Part shown: positions 36,217 through 45,069 of the stretch, one piece after another
How positions within the stretch are numbered: position 1 is the stretch's first letter
Layout: each line of letters opens with the position of its first letter
DNA from: Mesoflavibacter zeaxanthinifaciens DSM 18436
Lineage (GTDB): Bacteria; Bacteroidota; Bacteroidia; Flavobacteriales; Flavobacteriaceae
DNA length: 64,000 bases
Assembly: GCF_000422365.1 (NCBI RefSeq)
Contig: NZ_KE383820.1
Coordinates: forward strand, 153,324-217,323
Direction: 5' to 3'
The notes under the pieces: model-generated
What the model was told of the DNA's origin: nothing
The model's database searches: none
The model's input: the letters and a program-made list of their open reading frames with translations, nothing else
Program-made: the position numbers and the translations under genes

Positions 36217-36759
36217 ATGAAAACATTTTTTATAGCCTTTACAATGCTTTTTGCATTAAATATTACCGCACAAGAAATTAATTGGATGTCTTTAGAAGAG
36301 GCTTTAGAGGCACAAAAAACTTCTCCTAAAAAAATATTTATAGATGCCTACACTGTTTGGTGTGGACCATGCAAAATGCTAGATCGTAACACATTTAAAA
36401 ATGAAGACGTTGTAAAGTATATTAACAAATATTACTACGCAGTCAAATTTAATGCTCAAGGAGATGAAGAGGTAACTTATAAAGGAAAAACATATTCTAA
36501 TCCTGGTTATGATCCTGCAAAAGCAAAAACAAGAAACGCTAATCATCAGTTATCTCGTGTTTTTGGTATAAGAGCATTTCCTACCTTAGTGTTTTTAGAT
36601 GAACAATCTAATGTGTTAGCTCCAATTGTAGGATATAAAGATGCTCAAGGCTTAGAATTATACTTAAAAATGTTTGCACAGAACGATCATAAGGAAATGA
36701 AAACTCAAGAAGATTTTAACGCATATTATGAGAATTTTAAATTCCAGTTCAAAAAATAA
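36217..36759 (+). CDS. Exported thioredoxin-like protein
   Basis: A 180-residue periplasmic protein with signal peptide (ALNITAQ) and a thioredoxin fold: IFIDAYTVWCGPCKML (redox pair Cys49, Cys52), NTFKNEDVVKYIN, and the cis-Pro strand GIRAFPTLVFLD. It belongs to the thioredoxin_7/DUF255-like group common in Bacteroidota. It is alone on its strand after the terminator and is nearly convergent with comEC. It probably reduces or isomerises disulfides in the envelope. Confidence 0.88.
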   Translation: MKTFFIAFTMLFALNITAQEINWMSLEEALEAQKTSPKKIFIDAYTVWCGPCKMLDRNTFKNEDVVKYINKYYYAVKFNAQGDEEVTYKGKTYSNPGYDPAKAKTRNANHQLSRVFGIRAFPTLVFLDEQSNVLAPIVGYKDAQGLELYLKMFAQNDHKEMKTQEDFNAYYENFKFQFKK

Positions 36760-36765
36760 AAGTAT

Positions 36766-38793
36766 TTAATCAATTATAAAAGCTCCCGTTTTTCCTGTTT
36801 GGTAAAACGGGATTTTTTGTTTTAAACAAGTAGTTTTCCAACGTAAAATATAAGATTTATAATTACTTCCATCTGCTATAATAGCTTTAGGCTGTATGCT
36901 GTCTATTAATCGATTTAAGTTAATTTTTGGCGATTGCGTAAGTAAAGCATAATCAATTTTTAATTTTTTTACTTGATATACGCCTAAACTATCAACAACT
37001 AAAAGTGTTTTGTTTTTTATATTGAAAATAGGCTGTATAGGTTTTGGTCTTTCAATGGTTAAATTATTTTTTACAGCAAAAGTTCTTGAGATTGTATTTG
37101 TTTCAACACTTTCAAAATTAGAATACAATTGAAGCTTTTTATCAACTTTTTTACCAATGATTGTGTATTTACTTTTGTGAAATACATACAAACTTTCACC
37201 TTTATTTTGACTTGTATTAAAGATGAAATTTGCTTGAAAACCAATAATTAATGCTAACGAATAGAATATCCATTTCGCTTTTCGGTTTAAATAAAATTGA
37301 TACAACGTAAAAATCAGTATATAACTTAAAATCACCTGAAATATATTGAAAGAAATGTCTTGAAATAAAAAGCTTTCTTGTCGTGCAATCCATTCAAAAA
37401 AAGTGTTCATCATTCTTATAACAAAAGAAAAAATATCGGCTAAAAACTCAGGTAACAAATCAATCAAAGCTAGCGTAATAACTAATAGACCTAAGCCTAA
37501 TATAATCCCTAAAACAGGAATAACCACCAAGTTTGATAACCAAAACAAGCTAGGAAATTGATGAAAATAATACAGGCTAATTGGTATGATTCCAAATTGT
37601 GCAGATACGGTAACTGTAAGTGTTTTCCAAAGTAAGTTAAGTAATTTGTTTTTTGGTTTTACTAATGGTTCTATAATAGGTTGAATACTGACTATTGAAA
37701 ATACAGCTGCATAACTTAATTGAAAACCTACATCAAAAATGAAGCTAGGTTTAATTAATAAAAGGACAAAAATTGAAGTCGCTAGTGTGTTGTAAATATT
37801 TGATGTTCGTTTTAAATTTAAACCAATAGCAACAATGCTAAACATAGTTGTGGCACGAACAATTGAAGCAGAACTACCCGCAATTATGGCATAACTCCAC
37901 AGTAGCAACAAAATGACAATTGTTTTTATAAAATAGCCATGTTTAATGCGTTCTAAAGGTTTTAAAACAAAACTTAAAATGAGTAAAATAATACCAACAT
38001 GTAAACCAGAAACTGCCAAAATATGTATAGCACCAGCATTGGTGTAACTATCGTAAAGATCTTTGTCAATACCTTGACGTTGTCCTAAAATTAGAGCATT
38101 AATTATAGATAGTTCGTCTTTAGTAAAATTGTAGTTTTTTAGCTTCTTATTGATAAGGTTTCTAAAATTGGAGGCGTGACCGCGTAGTGTATTTGTGTTA
38201 TTCTTTAAAAGGAAAAGCTCTGAATCTTTACTGTATAATTGATAAAAAACCTGTTGATTTTTTAGATAGTTTTTATAGCTAAATTGATCAGGATTTAAAG
38301 GAGATTTTATATCATATATTTCGGTTTTAGTTGTGTAAATATTATCAACTTTTAATGTGTTTGTAGTAGAATCTTTTTCAATATTTAATAATGCTTTACC
38401 GTTGGTGTTTTGATAGTCTACTTTTAAAATTTCAATATAATAACGGTCGCTAAAAGCATTTGGTTTTAAAAATTCTTTAACTTGAAAACTTATTAATTGT
38501 GGTTTTTGATTTTCTTCTTTAAAATGAAAAAAATGAGATTTTTCTAAAAGACTTTTATTGATTGTAGAGACAAAAATGCCTAAAATAATACAAGTTAAAA
38601 TTGCTGAAAAACCAAACCAAACTGTATTGTTGTATTTATCTTTAAAAATGAAGTAAACTCCAGTTGTAATTATAAAACTAGCGATAAGAATTACTAATGC
38701 ATAATTAATTTCTATCAGAAAGAATTCTGATAAAAGGATTCCAAAAATCAACCCTATGGTTAGTCTTACTATGCTGAATTTGAGAAGCTTCAC
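36766..38793 (-). CDS. ComEC/Rec2-type DNA uptake channel
   Basis: A 675-residue membrane protein. Two or three N-terminal helices are followed by the DUF4131 beta-rich region (about 95-205), then the competence domain with GAIHILAVSGLHVGII and further helices (about 265-510). The C-terminal metallo-beta-lactamase-like part that many ComEC proteins carry is reduced to about 150 residues and lacks an obvious HxHxDH motif, as is common in Bacteroidota. It would take up single-stranded DNA across the inner membrane. Alone on its strand unit with 70 bases to the next gene. Confidence 0.88.
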   Translation of the reverse strand: MKLLKFSIVRLTIGLIFGILLSEFFLIEINYALVILIASFIITTGVYFIFKDKYNNTVWFGFSAILTCIILGIFVSTINKSLLEKSHFFHFKEENQKPQLISFQVKEFLKPNAFSDRYYIEILKVDYQNTNGKALLNIEKDSTTNTLKVDNIYTTKTEIYDIKSPLNPDQFSYKNYLKNQQVFYQLYSKDSELFLLKNNTNTLRGHASNFRNLINKKLKNYNFTKDELSIINALILGQRQGIDKDLYDSYTNAGAIHILAVSGLHVGIILLILSFVLKPLERIKHGYFIKTIVILLLLWSYAIIAGSSASIVRATTMFSIVAIGLNLKRTSNIYNTLATSIFVLLLIKPSFIFDVGFQLSYAAVFSIVSIQPIIEPLVKPKNKLLNLLWKTLTVTVSAQFGIIPISLYYFHQFPSLFWLSNLVVIPVLGIILGLGLLVITLALIDLLPEFLADIFSFVIRMMNTFFEWIARQESFLFQDISFNIFQVILSYILIFTLYQFYLNRKAKWIFYSLALIIGFQANFIFNTSQNKGESLYVFHKSKYTIIGKKVDKKLQLYSNFESVETNTISRTFAVKNNLTIERPKPIQPIFNIKNKTLLVVDSLGVYQVKKLKIDYALLTQSPKINLNRLIDSIQPKAIIADGSNYKSYILRWKTTCLKQKIPFYQTGKTGAFIID

Positions 38794-38863
38794 TTCTCTA
38801 ATATAGCAAATAATTGATTATTCGTTCTATGTTGTAAGAAATATTTTAAGTTTTTAAAGTATC

Positions 38864-39442
38864 TTACAATACACGACGCGCTTGTACAAAAGCAAAATAC
38901 CAGTATTTTTCAGATAGTAAAGATCTAATAACACCACGACTTGTACTAGCATGAATAAATTCTACACGACCTAAACGCGCAGAAGTAACCAAACCAACGT
39001 GATTAACTTGCCTGCTATTTCTTCTAGTAGCAAAAAATAGTAAATCGCCTTCTTTTACTTCTTTTAAATCTACCCAATCTCCGTAAGTAGATAGCTGACT
39101 TGTGGTGCGAGGTAAGTTAATATCTTCTTCAGAAAAAGCAGTGTACATCAAGCCAGAACAATCCATTCCTTTTTTTGTAGTACCACCATATTTGTATTTA
39201 ACACCTTCGTAAGTGCTTGCGTTTTTAATGATTTTTTCAATTAATGCATTGTCAATTTCTTCTACAATAACTTCAGTTGAAGCTGTTGTTTTTTTAGTAG
39301 TTCCTCTAGTAGAAGGTTTGCGTATTTCTGGTGTTTTGGTAGTTTTTTCTTCCTCTTTTTTTGTAACAATAACATGTCTGTTTTTAGAGCCACCACAAGA
39401 AAAAATGGTAAGTAGTAATAAAATTAAAGCAGATCTTTTCAT
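38864..39442 (-). CDS. NlpC/P60 (C40) lipoprotein endopeptidase
   Basis: The frame is open from 39457, but the start at 39442 is preferred: it gives the lipoprotein signal MKRSALILLLLTIFSC and avoids overlap with lpxB. After a Thr/Lys-rich linker the C40 domain shows the catalytic Cys in YGGTTKKGMDCSGLMY, the His in RQVNHVGLVTS and the third polar residue in FIHAST. Such enzymes cut peptide stems of peptidoglycan. It lies 7 bases downstream of lpxB. Confidence 0.92.
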   Translation of the reverse strand: MKRSALILLLLTIFSCGGSKNRHVIVTKKEEEKTTKTPEIRKPSTRGTTKKTTASTEVIVEEIDNALIEKIIKNASTYEGVKYKYGGTTKKGMDCSGLMYTAFSEEDINLPRTTSQLSTYGDWVDLKEVKEGDLLFFATRRNSRQVNHVGLVTSARLGRVEFIHASTSRGVIRSLLSEKYWYFAFVQARRVL

Positions 39443-39449
39443 TAAAAGG

Positions 39450-40565
39450 CTAATCATTTAGAGACTCAAATATAAGAGTTGCTGTTTTTAAACTGGCACC
39501 TTTTCCTCCTAATTTTTTTTCTAAATCGTAATAATCAATAAAAAACTTAGTACGCTCGTATTCATCTAAAATGAGATCTAATTCTTTTTTTAGACGTTTT
39601 TTATTAAAATCATTTTGAATAAGTTCAGTAACAGCTTCTTTTTCTAAAATAAGATTGACTAAGCTTATAAAATCAAGGTTTACAACACGTTTCCCTATTT
39701 GGTAAGAAATCCAACTTCCTTTATAGCAAACCACTTGAGGTACTTTAAAAAGTGCTGTTTCTAAAGTTGCAGTACCCGAAGTTACTAACGCAGCTGTAGA
39801 TAAGCTTAGTAAATCATACGTTTTGTTACTTATAAAGTTAACGTTGTCTTGTTTTATAAACTGCTTGTAGAAGTCGTAATCTTGTCCTGGTGCGCCAGCA
39901 ATTACAAACTGATAATCTTCATAATCATTAACAAGACTTAGCATAACCGAAAGCATTTTTGTGATTTCTTGTTTACGGCTACCAGGTAATAATGCAATAA
40001 TTGGTTTATCACTTAAATTGTGTGTTTTTCTAAATTCTGAATCATCAATTTGTGTCCGGTTAGAAATAGCATCAATTAAGGGATGACCTACAAAATGAAC
40101 AGGAAAATTATGTTTCTTTTCATAAAAATCTTTTTCAAAAGGAAGGATCACATACATTTGATTTACATCTCGTTTTATGTCTTTAATTCTGCCTTCTTTC
40201 CAAGCCCAAATTTGAGGTGAGATGTAATAGTGTGTTTTAAAACCTTTTGCTTTTGCCCATTTGGCTATACGTAGGTTAAACCCAGGATAATCAATAAAAA
40301 TGATGGCGTCTGGATTGTAATTTTCTATATCTTTTTTACAAAACGACAAGTTTTTGGCAATGGTGCGTAAGTTCATCACTACTTCTACAAATCCCATAAA
40401 AGCTAATTCTTTGTAGTGCTTTACTAAAGTGCCTCCAACAGTTTCCATCAAATCTCCGCCCCAAAATCTAAAGTCTGCATTTGCATCTACTTTTTGTAAA
40501 GATTTCATAAGGTTAGAGCCATGTAAATCTCCAGAAGCTTCACCCGAAATAATATAGTATTTCAT
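39450..40565 (-). CDS. lpxB: Lipid-A-disaccharide synthase
   Basis: A 371-residue GT19 enzyme joining UDP-diacylglucosamine and lipid X in lipid A synthesis. Recognisable segments are IISGEASGDLHGSNL, FWGGDLMETVGG, YYISPQIWAWKEGRI, FVGHPLID, ALLPGSRKQEI and TSGTATLETALFKVPQVV. It follows surE by 19 bases and precedes the NlpC gene. Length and motifs are complete. Confidence 0.96.
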   Translation of the reverse strand: MKYYIISGEASGDLHGSNLMKSLQKVDANADFRFWGGDLMETVGGTLVKHYKELAFMGFVEVVMNLRTIAKNLSFCKKDIENYNPDAIIFIDYPGFNLRIAKWAKAKGFKTHYYISPQIWAWKEGRIKDIKRDVNQMYVILPFEKDFYEKKHNFPVHFVGHPLIDAISNRTQIDDSEFRKTHNLSDKPIIALLPGSRKQEITKMLSVMLSLVNDYEDYQFVIAGAPGQDYDFYKQFIKQDNVNFISNKTYDLLSLSTAALVTSGTATLETALFKVPQVVCYKGSWISYQIGKRVVNLDFISLVNLILEKEAVTELIQNDFNKKRLKKELDLILDEYERTKFFIDYYDLEKKLGGKGASLKTATLIFESLND

Positions 40566-40584
40566 TTATTAAATATATTAAAAC

Positions 40585-41361
40585 TTAATCGTTTAATTGC
40601 CAAGTATTAAGTTGCTGCATGTAATGGTGCGCAGTCAAATCAAATTGTACAGGGACAACAGAAACGTAACCTTCTTTTAAAGCCCATTCATCTGTATCGC
40701 TTCCATTATCGTAATTTACAAATTTTCCTGTAAGCCAATAATAATCTTTTCCTTGCGGTGTTTTTCGTTTATCAAATTTCTCTTTCCAATTGGCTCTAGC
40801 TTGTCTACATACTTTAATGCCTTTTATGTCTTTTTCTTCTAAATCAGGAATGTTAACATTCAAAATAACACCTTCAGCAATACCATGTTTTAAAGCGTTT
40901 TTTGTGATGCGTTTTACGTATTTTTTAGAGGCTTCAAAATTGGCTTCCCAGTTATAATTTAAATTAGAAAATCCTATTGCAGGTATGCCTTCTATACCTG
41001 CTTCAATCGCTGCACTCATCGTGCCAGAATAAATAACATTAATAGAACTGTTTGAACCATGATTAATCCCAGAAACACATAAGTCTGGCTTGCGGTCTAA
41101 TACCTCGTTTATAGCTATTTTCACACAATCTGCAGGTGTGCCGGAACAACTGTATTTTAGTGTTTTTTCACCTTTTTTAGAGACCTTATCTAAGTGTAAT
41201 GTGTTGTTAATAGTAATAGCATGTCCCATACCACTTTGTGGGCTATCTGGTGCAACTACAACCACATCGCCTAAAGTTTCCATAACTTCAATTAGAGCTA
41301 AAATACCTGGAGCTGTGATTCCATCATCATTAGTCACTAAAATTAAAGGTTTTTTACTCAT
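40585..41361 (-). CDS. surE: 5'/3'-nucleotidase SurE
   Basis: A 258-residue metal-dependent phosphatase of nucleoside monophosphates. Family motifs are ILVTNDDGITAPGI (metal-binding Asp pair), SGTPADCVKIA, VSGINHGSN and YSGTMSAAIEAG. It is the first gene of the surE-lpxB-NlpC unit. Length matches the family. Confidence 0.96.
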   Translation of the reverse strand: MSKKPLILVTNDDGITAPGILALIEVMETLGDVVVVAPDSPQSGMGHAITINNTLHLDKVSKKGEKTLKYSCSGTPADCVKIAINEVLDRKPDLCVSGINHGSNSSINVIYSGTMSAAIEAGIEGIPAIGFSNLNYNWEANFEASKKYVKRITKNALKHGIAEGVILNVNIPDLEEKDIKGIKVCRQARANWKEKFDKRKTPQGKDYYWLTGKFVNYDNGSDTDEWALKEGYVSVVPVQFDLTAHHYMQQLNTWQLND

Positions 41362-41512
41362 AATTAGATTTGTTTTTCCCTATTGCTAAAATACATAAAA
41401 ACTTCTGTAACCGCCTAATTTATTCAGTTTAACAAAAAATTAGTGCAAATAGATTTTATTGGCATAGTTTTTTCTTTACTTTAGTAGAAATTTCCCAATA
41501 AATAAGAAGAAA

Positions 41513-43648
41513 ATGAGAAGGAATTATAATATTTTGCTACTAGTTTTAGTGCTTGCATTTGGATCTTGTAGCTTTACCACTAAGGTAGACGATAACCCAG
41601 ATAAAGATAAATTATTAATTCAAATAATAACTTTGGCATTAGATCAACTTCATTTTGAGCCAAAGACTGTAGATGATGCATTTTCAAAAGAAATATTTGA
41701 AGATTATTTAGAGCAAGTAGATCCTTTAAAACGTTATTTTTTGAAGTCAGATATTGATGATTTTAAAAAATACGAAACTGAAATTGATGACCAATTAAAA
41801 GCTTATGATATTTCATTCTTTAACGCAGTACACGAACGATTAATAAAGCGTCAAGAAGAAGCAAAAGCTTATTATAAAGAGATTTTAGAAAAACCTTTTG
41901 ATTTTTCTAAGGATGAAGAATATAACGCAGATTATGAGAATTTAGAGTATTCAAAAAATAAAAAACAGCTTAAAGAAAGATGGAGACAACAATTAAAGTT
42001 TAATACACTATCAAATTATGAAACTTTAATTGAGCAACAAGAAAATGACGAAGCTAAAGAAGATAATACAGAAGCACCAAAGTCTTTAACCGAACTTGAA
42101 GATGAGGCTAGAAACGAAACCTTAAAAGCGCTTGATAATTACTTTACAGACTATATAGAAGATATGGAACGTAAAGATTGGTTTGCAATGTATGTAAACA
42201 CAATAGTAGAAGAGTATGATCCGCATACATCTTACATGGCGCCAGTAGATAAAGATCGTTTTGATCAACAGATGTCGGGTAAACTTGAAGGAATAGGAGC
42301 AAGACTACAAAAGAAAATGGATTACATTAAGATTGTCGAGTTAATCTCTGGTGGACCAGCTTGGAGAGACGGACAAATCGAAGTAGGCGATGTGATTTTA
42401 AAAGTACGTCAAGGTGACGAAAAAGAAGCAGTAAGCATTGTAGGAATGCGTATTGATGATGCTATAAAACTTATAAAAGGACCAAAAGGAACAGATGTTG
42501 TTTTAACCATGAAAAAGGTTGATGGTACCATCGAAGATATAAAAGTGACAAGAGATTTGGTAGAGTTAGAAGAAACCTACGCAAAGTCTTCAATTGTAAA
42601 AAAAGACGATAGAATTTATGGTGTAATCAACTTACCAAAGTTTTATGTAGATTTTAATGATTACAAAGAACGTAATGCTGCTTCAGATATAAAACTTGAA
42701 ATTGAGCGTTTAAAAGAGCAAGGTATCGAAGGTTTAGTTTTAGACCTAAGAAACAATGGTGGTGGATCTTTAAAAACCGTAGTTGATATGGCTGGTTTAT
42801 TTATAGAAGATGGGCCAATTGTTCAAGTAAGAGAAACAGGATCTCAAAAAGAAGTTTTAAAAGATACCGATAGAAGTATAACTTGGGACGGACCATTAGT
42901 AATTATGGTTAATGAGTTATCTGCATCAGCTTCAGAAATTTTAGCAGCTGCAATGCAAGATTATAAAAGAGCTATTATAATTGGTAGTAAACAAACCTAC
43001 GGAAAAGGTACTGTACAAAATGTACTTGACCTTAACAGAATGGTACGTAATAGTTCACACGGAGATTTAGGTGCTTTAAAATTAACAAGACAAAAGTTTT
43101 ACCGTATTAACGGTGGATCAACACAATTAGAAGGTGTAAAAAGCGATATAGCAGTTCCAGACAGATACAGTTTTATTGATATTGGCGAACGTGACCAAGA
43201 AAACCCTTTACCATGGGATAAAATTACCCCAGTAGATTATGATGTTTGGGATAGTTATTTTGATTATGATGCAACTATTTCAAAAAGTAAGCAGCGTATG
43301 GCAAATAACCAACAGCTTAAACTTATAGAACAAAGTGCAAAATGGGCTAAAAAGCAAATGGATGATAATACATATTCATTAAACTATAAAAAATATAAAG
43401 AAGAGTTAAAGCTTAACGAAGAGCAAGCTAAGCAGTTTGATGCTATTTCAGATTACAAAACCAATCTAACATTTAACTCTTTACCATACGAACAAAAAAT
43501 GTTTGAACAAGACACTGTATTAAAGCAAAAACGCGAAAGATGGCATGAAAATTTAAGTAAAGATGTTTATGTAGAAGAAGCTTTAAACGTGTTAGACGAC
43601 TTAAATAGTACTTACCGTATTAATAAAGTAGCTACAATTAAAGATTAA
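41513..43648 (+). CDS. prc: C-terminal processing protease Prc/Tsp (S41A) lipoprotein
   Basis: A 711-residue periplasmic protease with a probable lipoprotein signal (LAFGSC, Cys19). Tsp-type N-terminal helical domain (about 30-230, with the VDPLKRYFLKSDID and YDPHTSYM motifs), PDZ domain (about 255-350, including GIGARLQKK and GGPAWRDGQIEVGD) and the S41 domain with LVLDLRNNGGGSL, NELSASASE (Ser472 the likely nucleophile by alignment to E. coli Prc) and TYGKGTVQ (Lys498 the general base). It degrades or trims envelope proteins from their C-termini. Confidence 0.93.
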   Translation: MRRNYNILLLVLVLAFGSCSFTTKVDDNPDKDKLLIQIITLALDQLHFEPKTVDDAFSKEIFEDYLEQVDPLKRYFLKSDIDDFKKYETEIDDQLKAYDISFFNAVHERLIKRQEEAKAYYKEILEKPFDFSKDEEYNADYENLEYSKNKKQLKERWRQQLKFNTLSNYETLIEQQENDEAKEDNTEAPKSLTELEDEARNETLKALDNYFTDYIEDMERKDWFAMYVNTIVEEYDPHTSYMAPVDKDRFDQQMSGKLEGIGARLQKKMDYIKIVELISGGPAWRDGQIEVGDVILKVRQGDEKEAVSIVGMRIDDAIKLIKGPKGTDVVLTMKKVDGTIEDIKVTRDLVELEETYAKSSIVKKDDRIYGVINLPKFYVDFNDYKERNAASDIKLEIERLKEQGIEGLVLDLRNNGGGSLKTVVDMAGLFIEDGPIVQVRETGSQKEVLKDTDRSITWDGPLVIMVNELSASASEILAAAMQDYKRAIIIGSKQTYGKGTVQNVLDLNRMVRNSSHGDLGALKLTRQKFYRINGGSTQLEGVKSDIAVPDRYSFIDIGERDQENPLPWDKITPVDYDVWDSYFDYDATISKSKQRMANNQQLKLIEQSAKWAKKQMDDNTYSLNYKKYKEELKLNEEQAKQFDAISDYKTNLTFNSLPYEQKMFEQDTVLKQKRERWHENLSKDVYVEEALNVLDDLNSTYRINKVATIKD

Positions 43649-43654
43649 TAATCA

Positions 43655-44749
43655 ATGAGTAAAAACTCTAGCTCATTATCTCAACTAGCGCTTCAAAAGT
43701 TTAAAAAAAACTTTTGGGGCGTTTTTAGTTTGATATACATTGGCTTGGTTGGTATAATCTCGGTTTTTGCATATGTCTTTGCGCCAGACAGTTCGCAAAA
43801 TGCCAATCAAATGCATGTCTCTATTCACTCTAAATCACCTGGTTTTTCGGTTGATATGCTAACTATTCCTTCAGAAGTAGATAATGATCAAAATTGGTTT
43901 GATATTATTTTTTTTGGAAAGAAAAACACAAACACAGAAATACCTATTTCAAATTATAAATTAAAAGGTAATCAGCTAACTTATACCGAGTATGTTTCTG
44001 ATGGATTACAAGGTCAAACAAAAACCATAAAGGCTAATTTTATTTCAGATAATTCCGCAAAACAATTCATAAAAAAAAGAACATTTTATTTAGGAACAGA
44101 TAAATACGGAAGGGATTTATTAAGTAGGCTTTTGGTTGGTGCACGTATTTCGTTCTTTATAGGTTTTGTAGCTGTGTTTATTTCGTTAGTAATAGGTGTT
44201 TTTATGGGAAGTATTGCCGGTTATTATGGTGGTAAAATCGACGCAGCAATTATGTGGATTATTAACGTAACATGGTCAATACCTACATTATTATTGGTAA
44301 TTGCTATAACCTTAGCTTTAGGTAAAGGGTTTTGGCAAGTATTTATAGCAGTAGGCTTAACCATGTGGGTAGAAGTAGCAAGAGTAGTAAGAGGTCAAAT
44401 TATTAGTGCAAAAGAAATGCAATATGTTACCGCAGCAAAAGCGTTAGGGTTTAATGACTTTAGGATTATAACCAAGCATATTTTACCCAATATTTTAGCG
44501 CCAGTAATAGTAATTTGTGCAGCTAATTTTGCAGCAGCAATTTTAATAGAATCAGGTCTTAGTTTTTTAGGTATTGGTGCACAACCGCCAATGTCAAGTT
44601 GGGGAGCAATGATAAAAGATCATTACAATTATATTATTTTAGGTAAGCCTTACTTGGCAATTTTACCAGGACTTTGCATCATGTTTTTGGTTATGGCTTT
44701 TATGCTTGTTGGTAATGCTTTACGAGATGCTTTAGATGTTAAAGTCTAA
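43655..44749 (+). CDS. OppC/DppC-like ABC transporter permease
   Basis: A 364-residue inner-membrane permease. After a first helix (VFSLIYIGLVGIISVFAYVF) there is a periplasmic insert of about 90 residues, then the DppC-type core: GTDKYGRDLLSRLLVGARIS, five more helices and the EAA coupling loop AKEMQYVTAAKALGFNDF. It follows the protease by 6 bases. The other subunits (OppA, B, D, F) are not in the window, so the permease is encoded apart from them. Peptide specificity is inferred. Confidence 0.88.
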   Translation: MSKNSSSLSQLALQKFKKNFWGVFSLIYIGLVGIISVFAYVFAPDSSQNANQMHVSIHSKSPGFSVDMLTIPSEVDNDQNWFDIIFFGKKNTNTEIPISNYKLKGNQLTYTEYVSDGLQGQTKTIKANFISDNSAKQFIKKRTFYLGTDKYGRDLLSRLLVGARISFFIGFVAVFISLVIGVFMGSIAGYYGGKIDAAIMWIINVTWSIPTLLLVIAITLALGKGFWQVFIAVGLTMWVEVARVVRGQIISAKEMQYVTAAKALGFNDFRIITKHILPNILAPVIVICAANFAAAILIESGLSFLGIGAQPPMSSWGAMIKDHYNYIILGKPYLAILPGLCIMFLVMAFMLVGNALRDALDVKV

Positions 44750-45046
44750 TTAATTTCTTCATTAATTGTCTATTATACTAATTAAACATCTATAGTTTTT
44801 ATAATAACTAAAGTGTAATAGTTGTAAGTTATTTTATTTTTTAACGACAATCAATTATTAATTAATTTAATATCAGTCAATTAAGTAATCTTTTGCAAGA
44901 TTGTACTATTTAGGTAACTCATAGGTGTTATTATATATTGTCAACTAAATTAGTTATATTAAGAAGTATAGGTAATACAATAAATATTGTACATACCTTT
45001 GTAGTTTAAAAATATAAGAAGTTATAATAAAGACCTCAATATTTTT
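44750..45046. other. AT-rich intergenic region without recognisable gene
   Basis: About 300 bases between the permease and the GAF protein. I see no reading frame, tRNA or strong terminator. A TACCTTTG at 44994-45001 fits TAnnTTTG and may be an upstream promoter; the rest is A/T-rich sequence. Confidence 0.5.
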
Positions 45047-45054
45047 TAATTTTG
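45047..45054 (+). promoter_or_regulatory. -7 element for the GAF-domain gene
   Basis: TAATTTTG matches TAnnTTTG exactly and is followed by CA. Transcription from here would start about 9 bases before the ATG at 45070, a short leader typical of Bacteroidota. No clear TTTG box upstream. Confidence 0.5.
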
Positions 45055-45069
45055 CACAAATAAAATTAT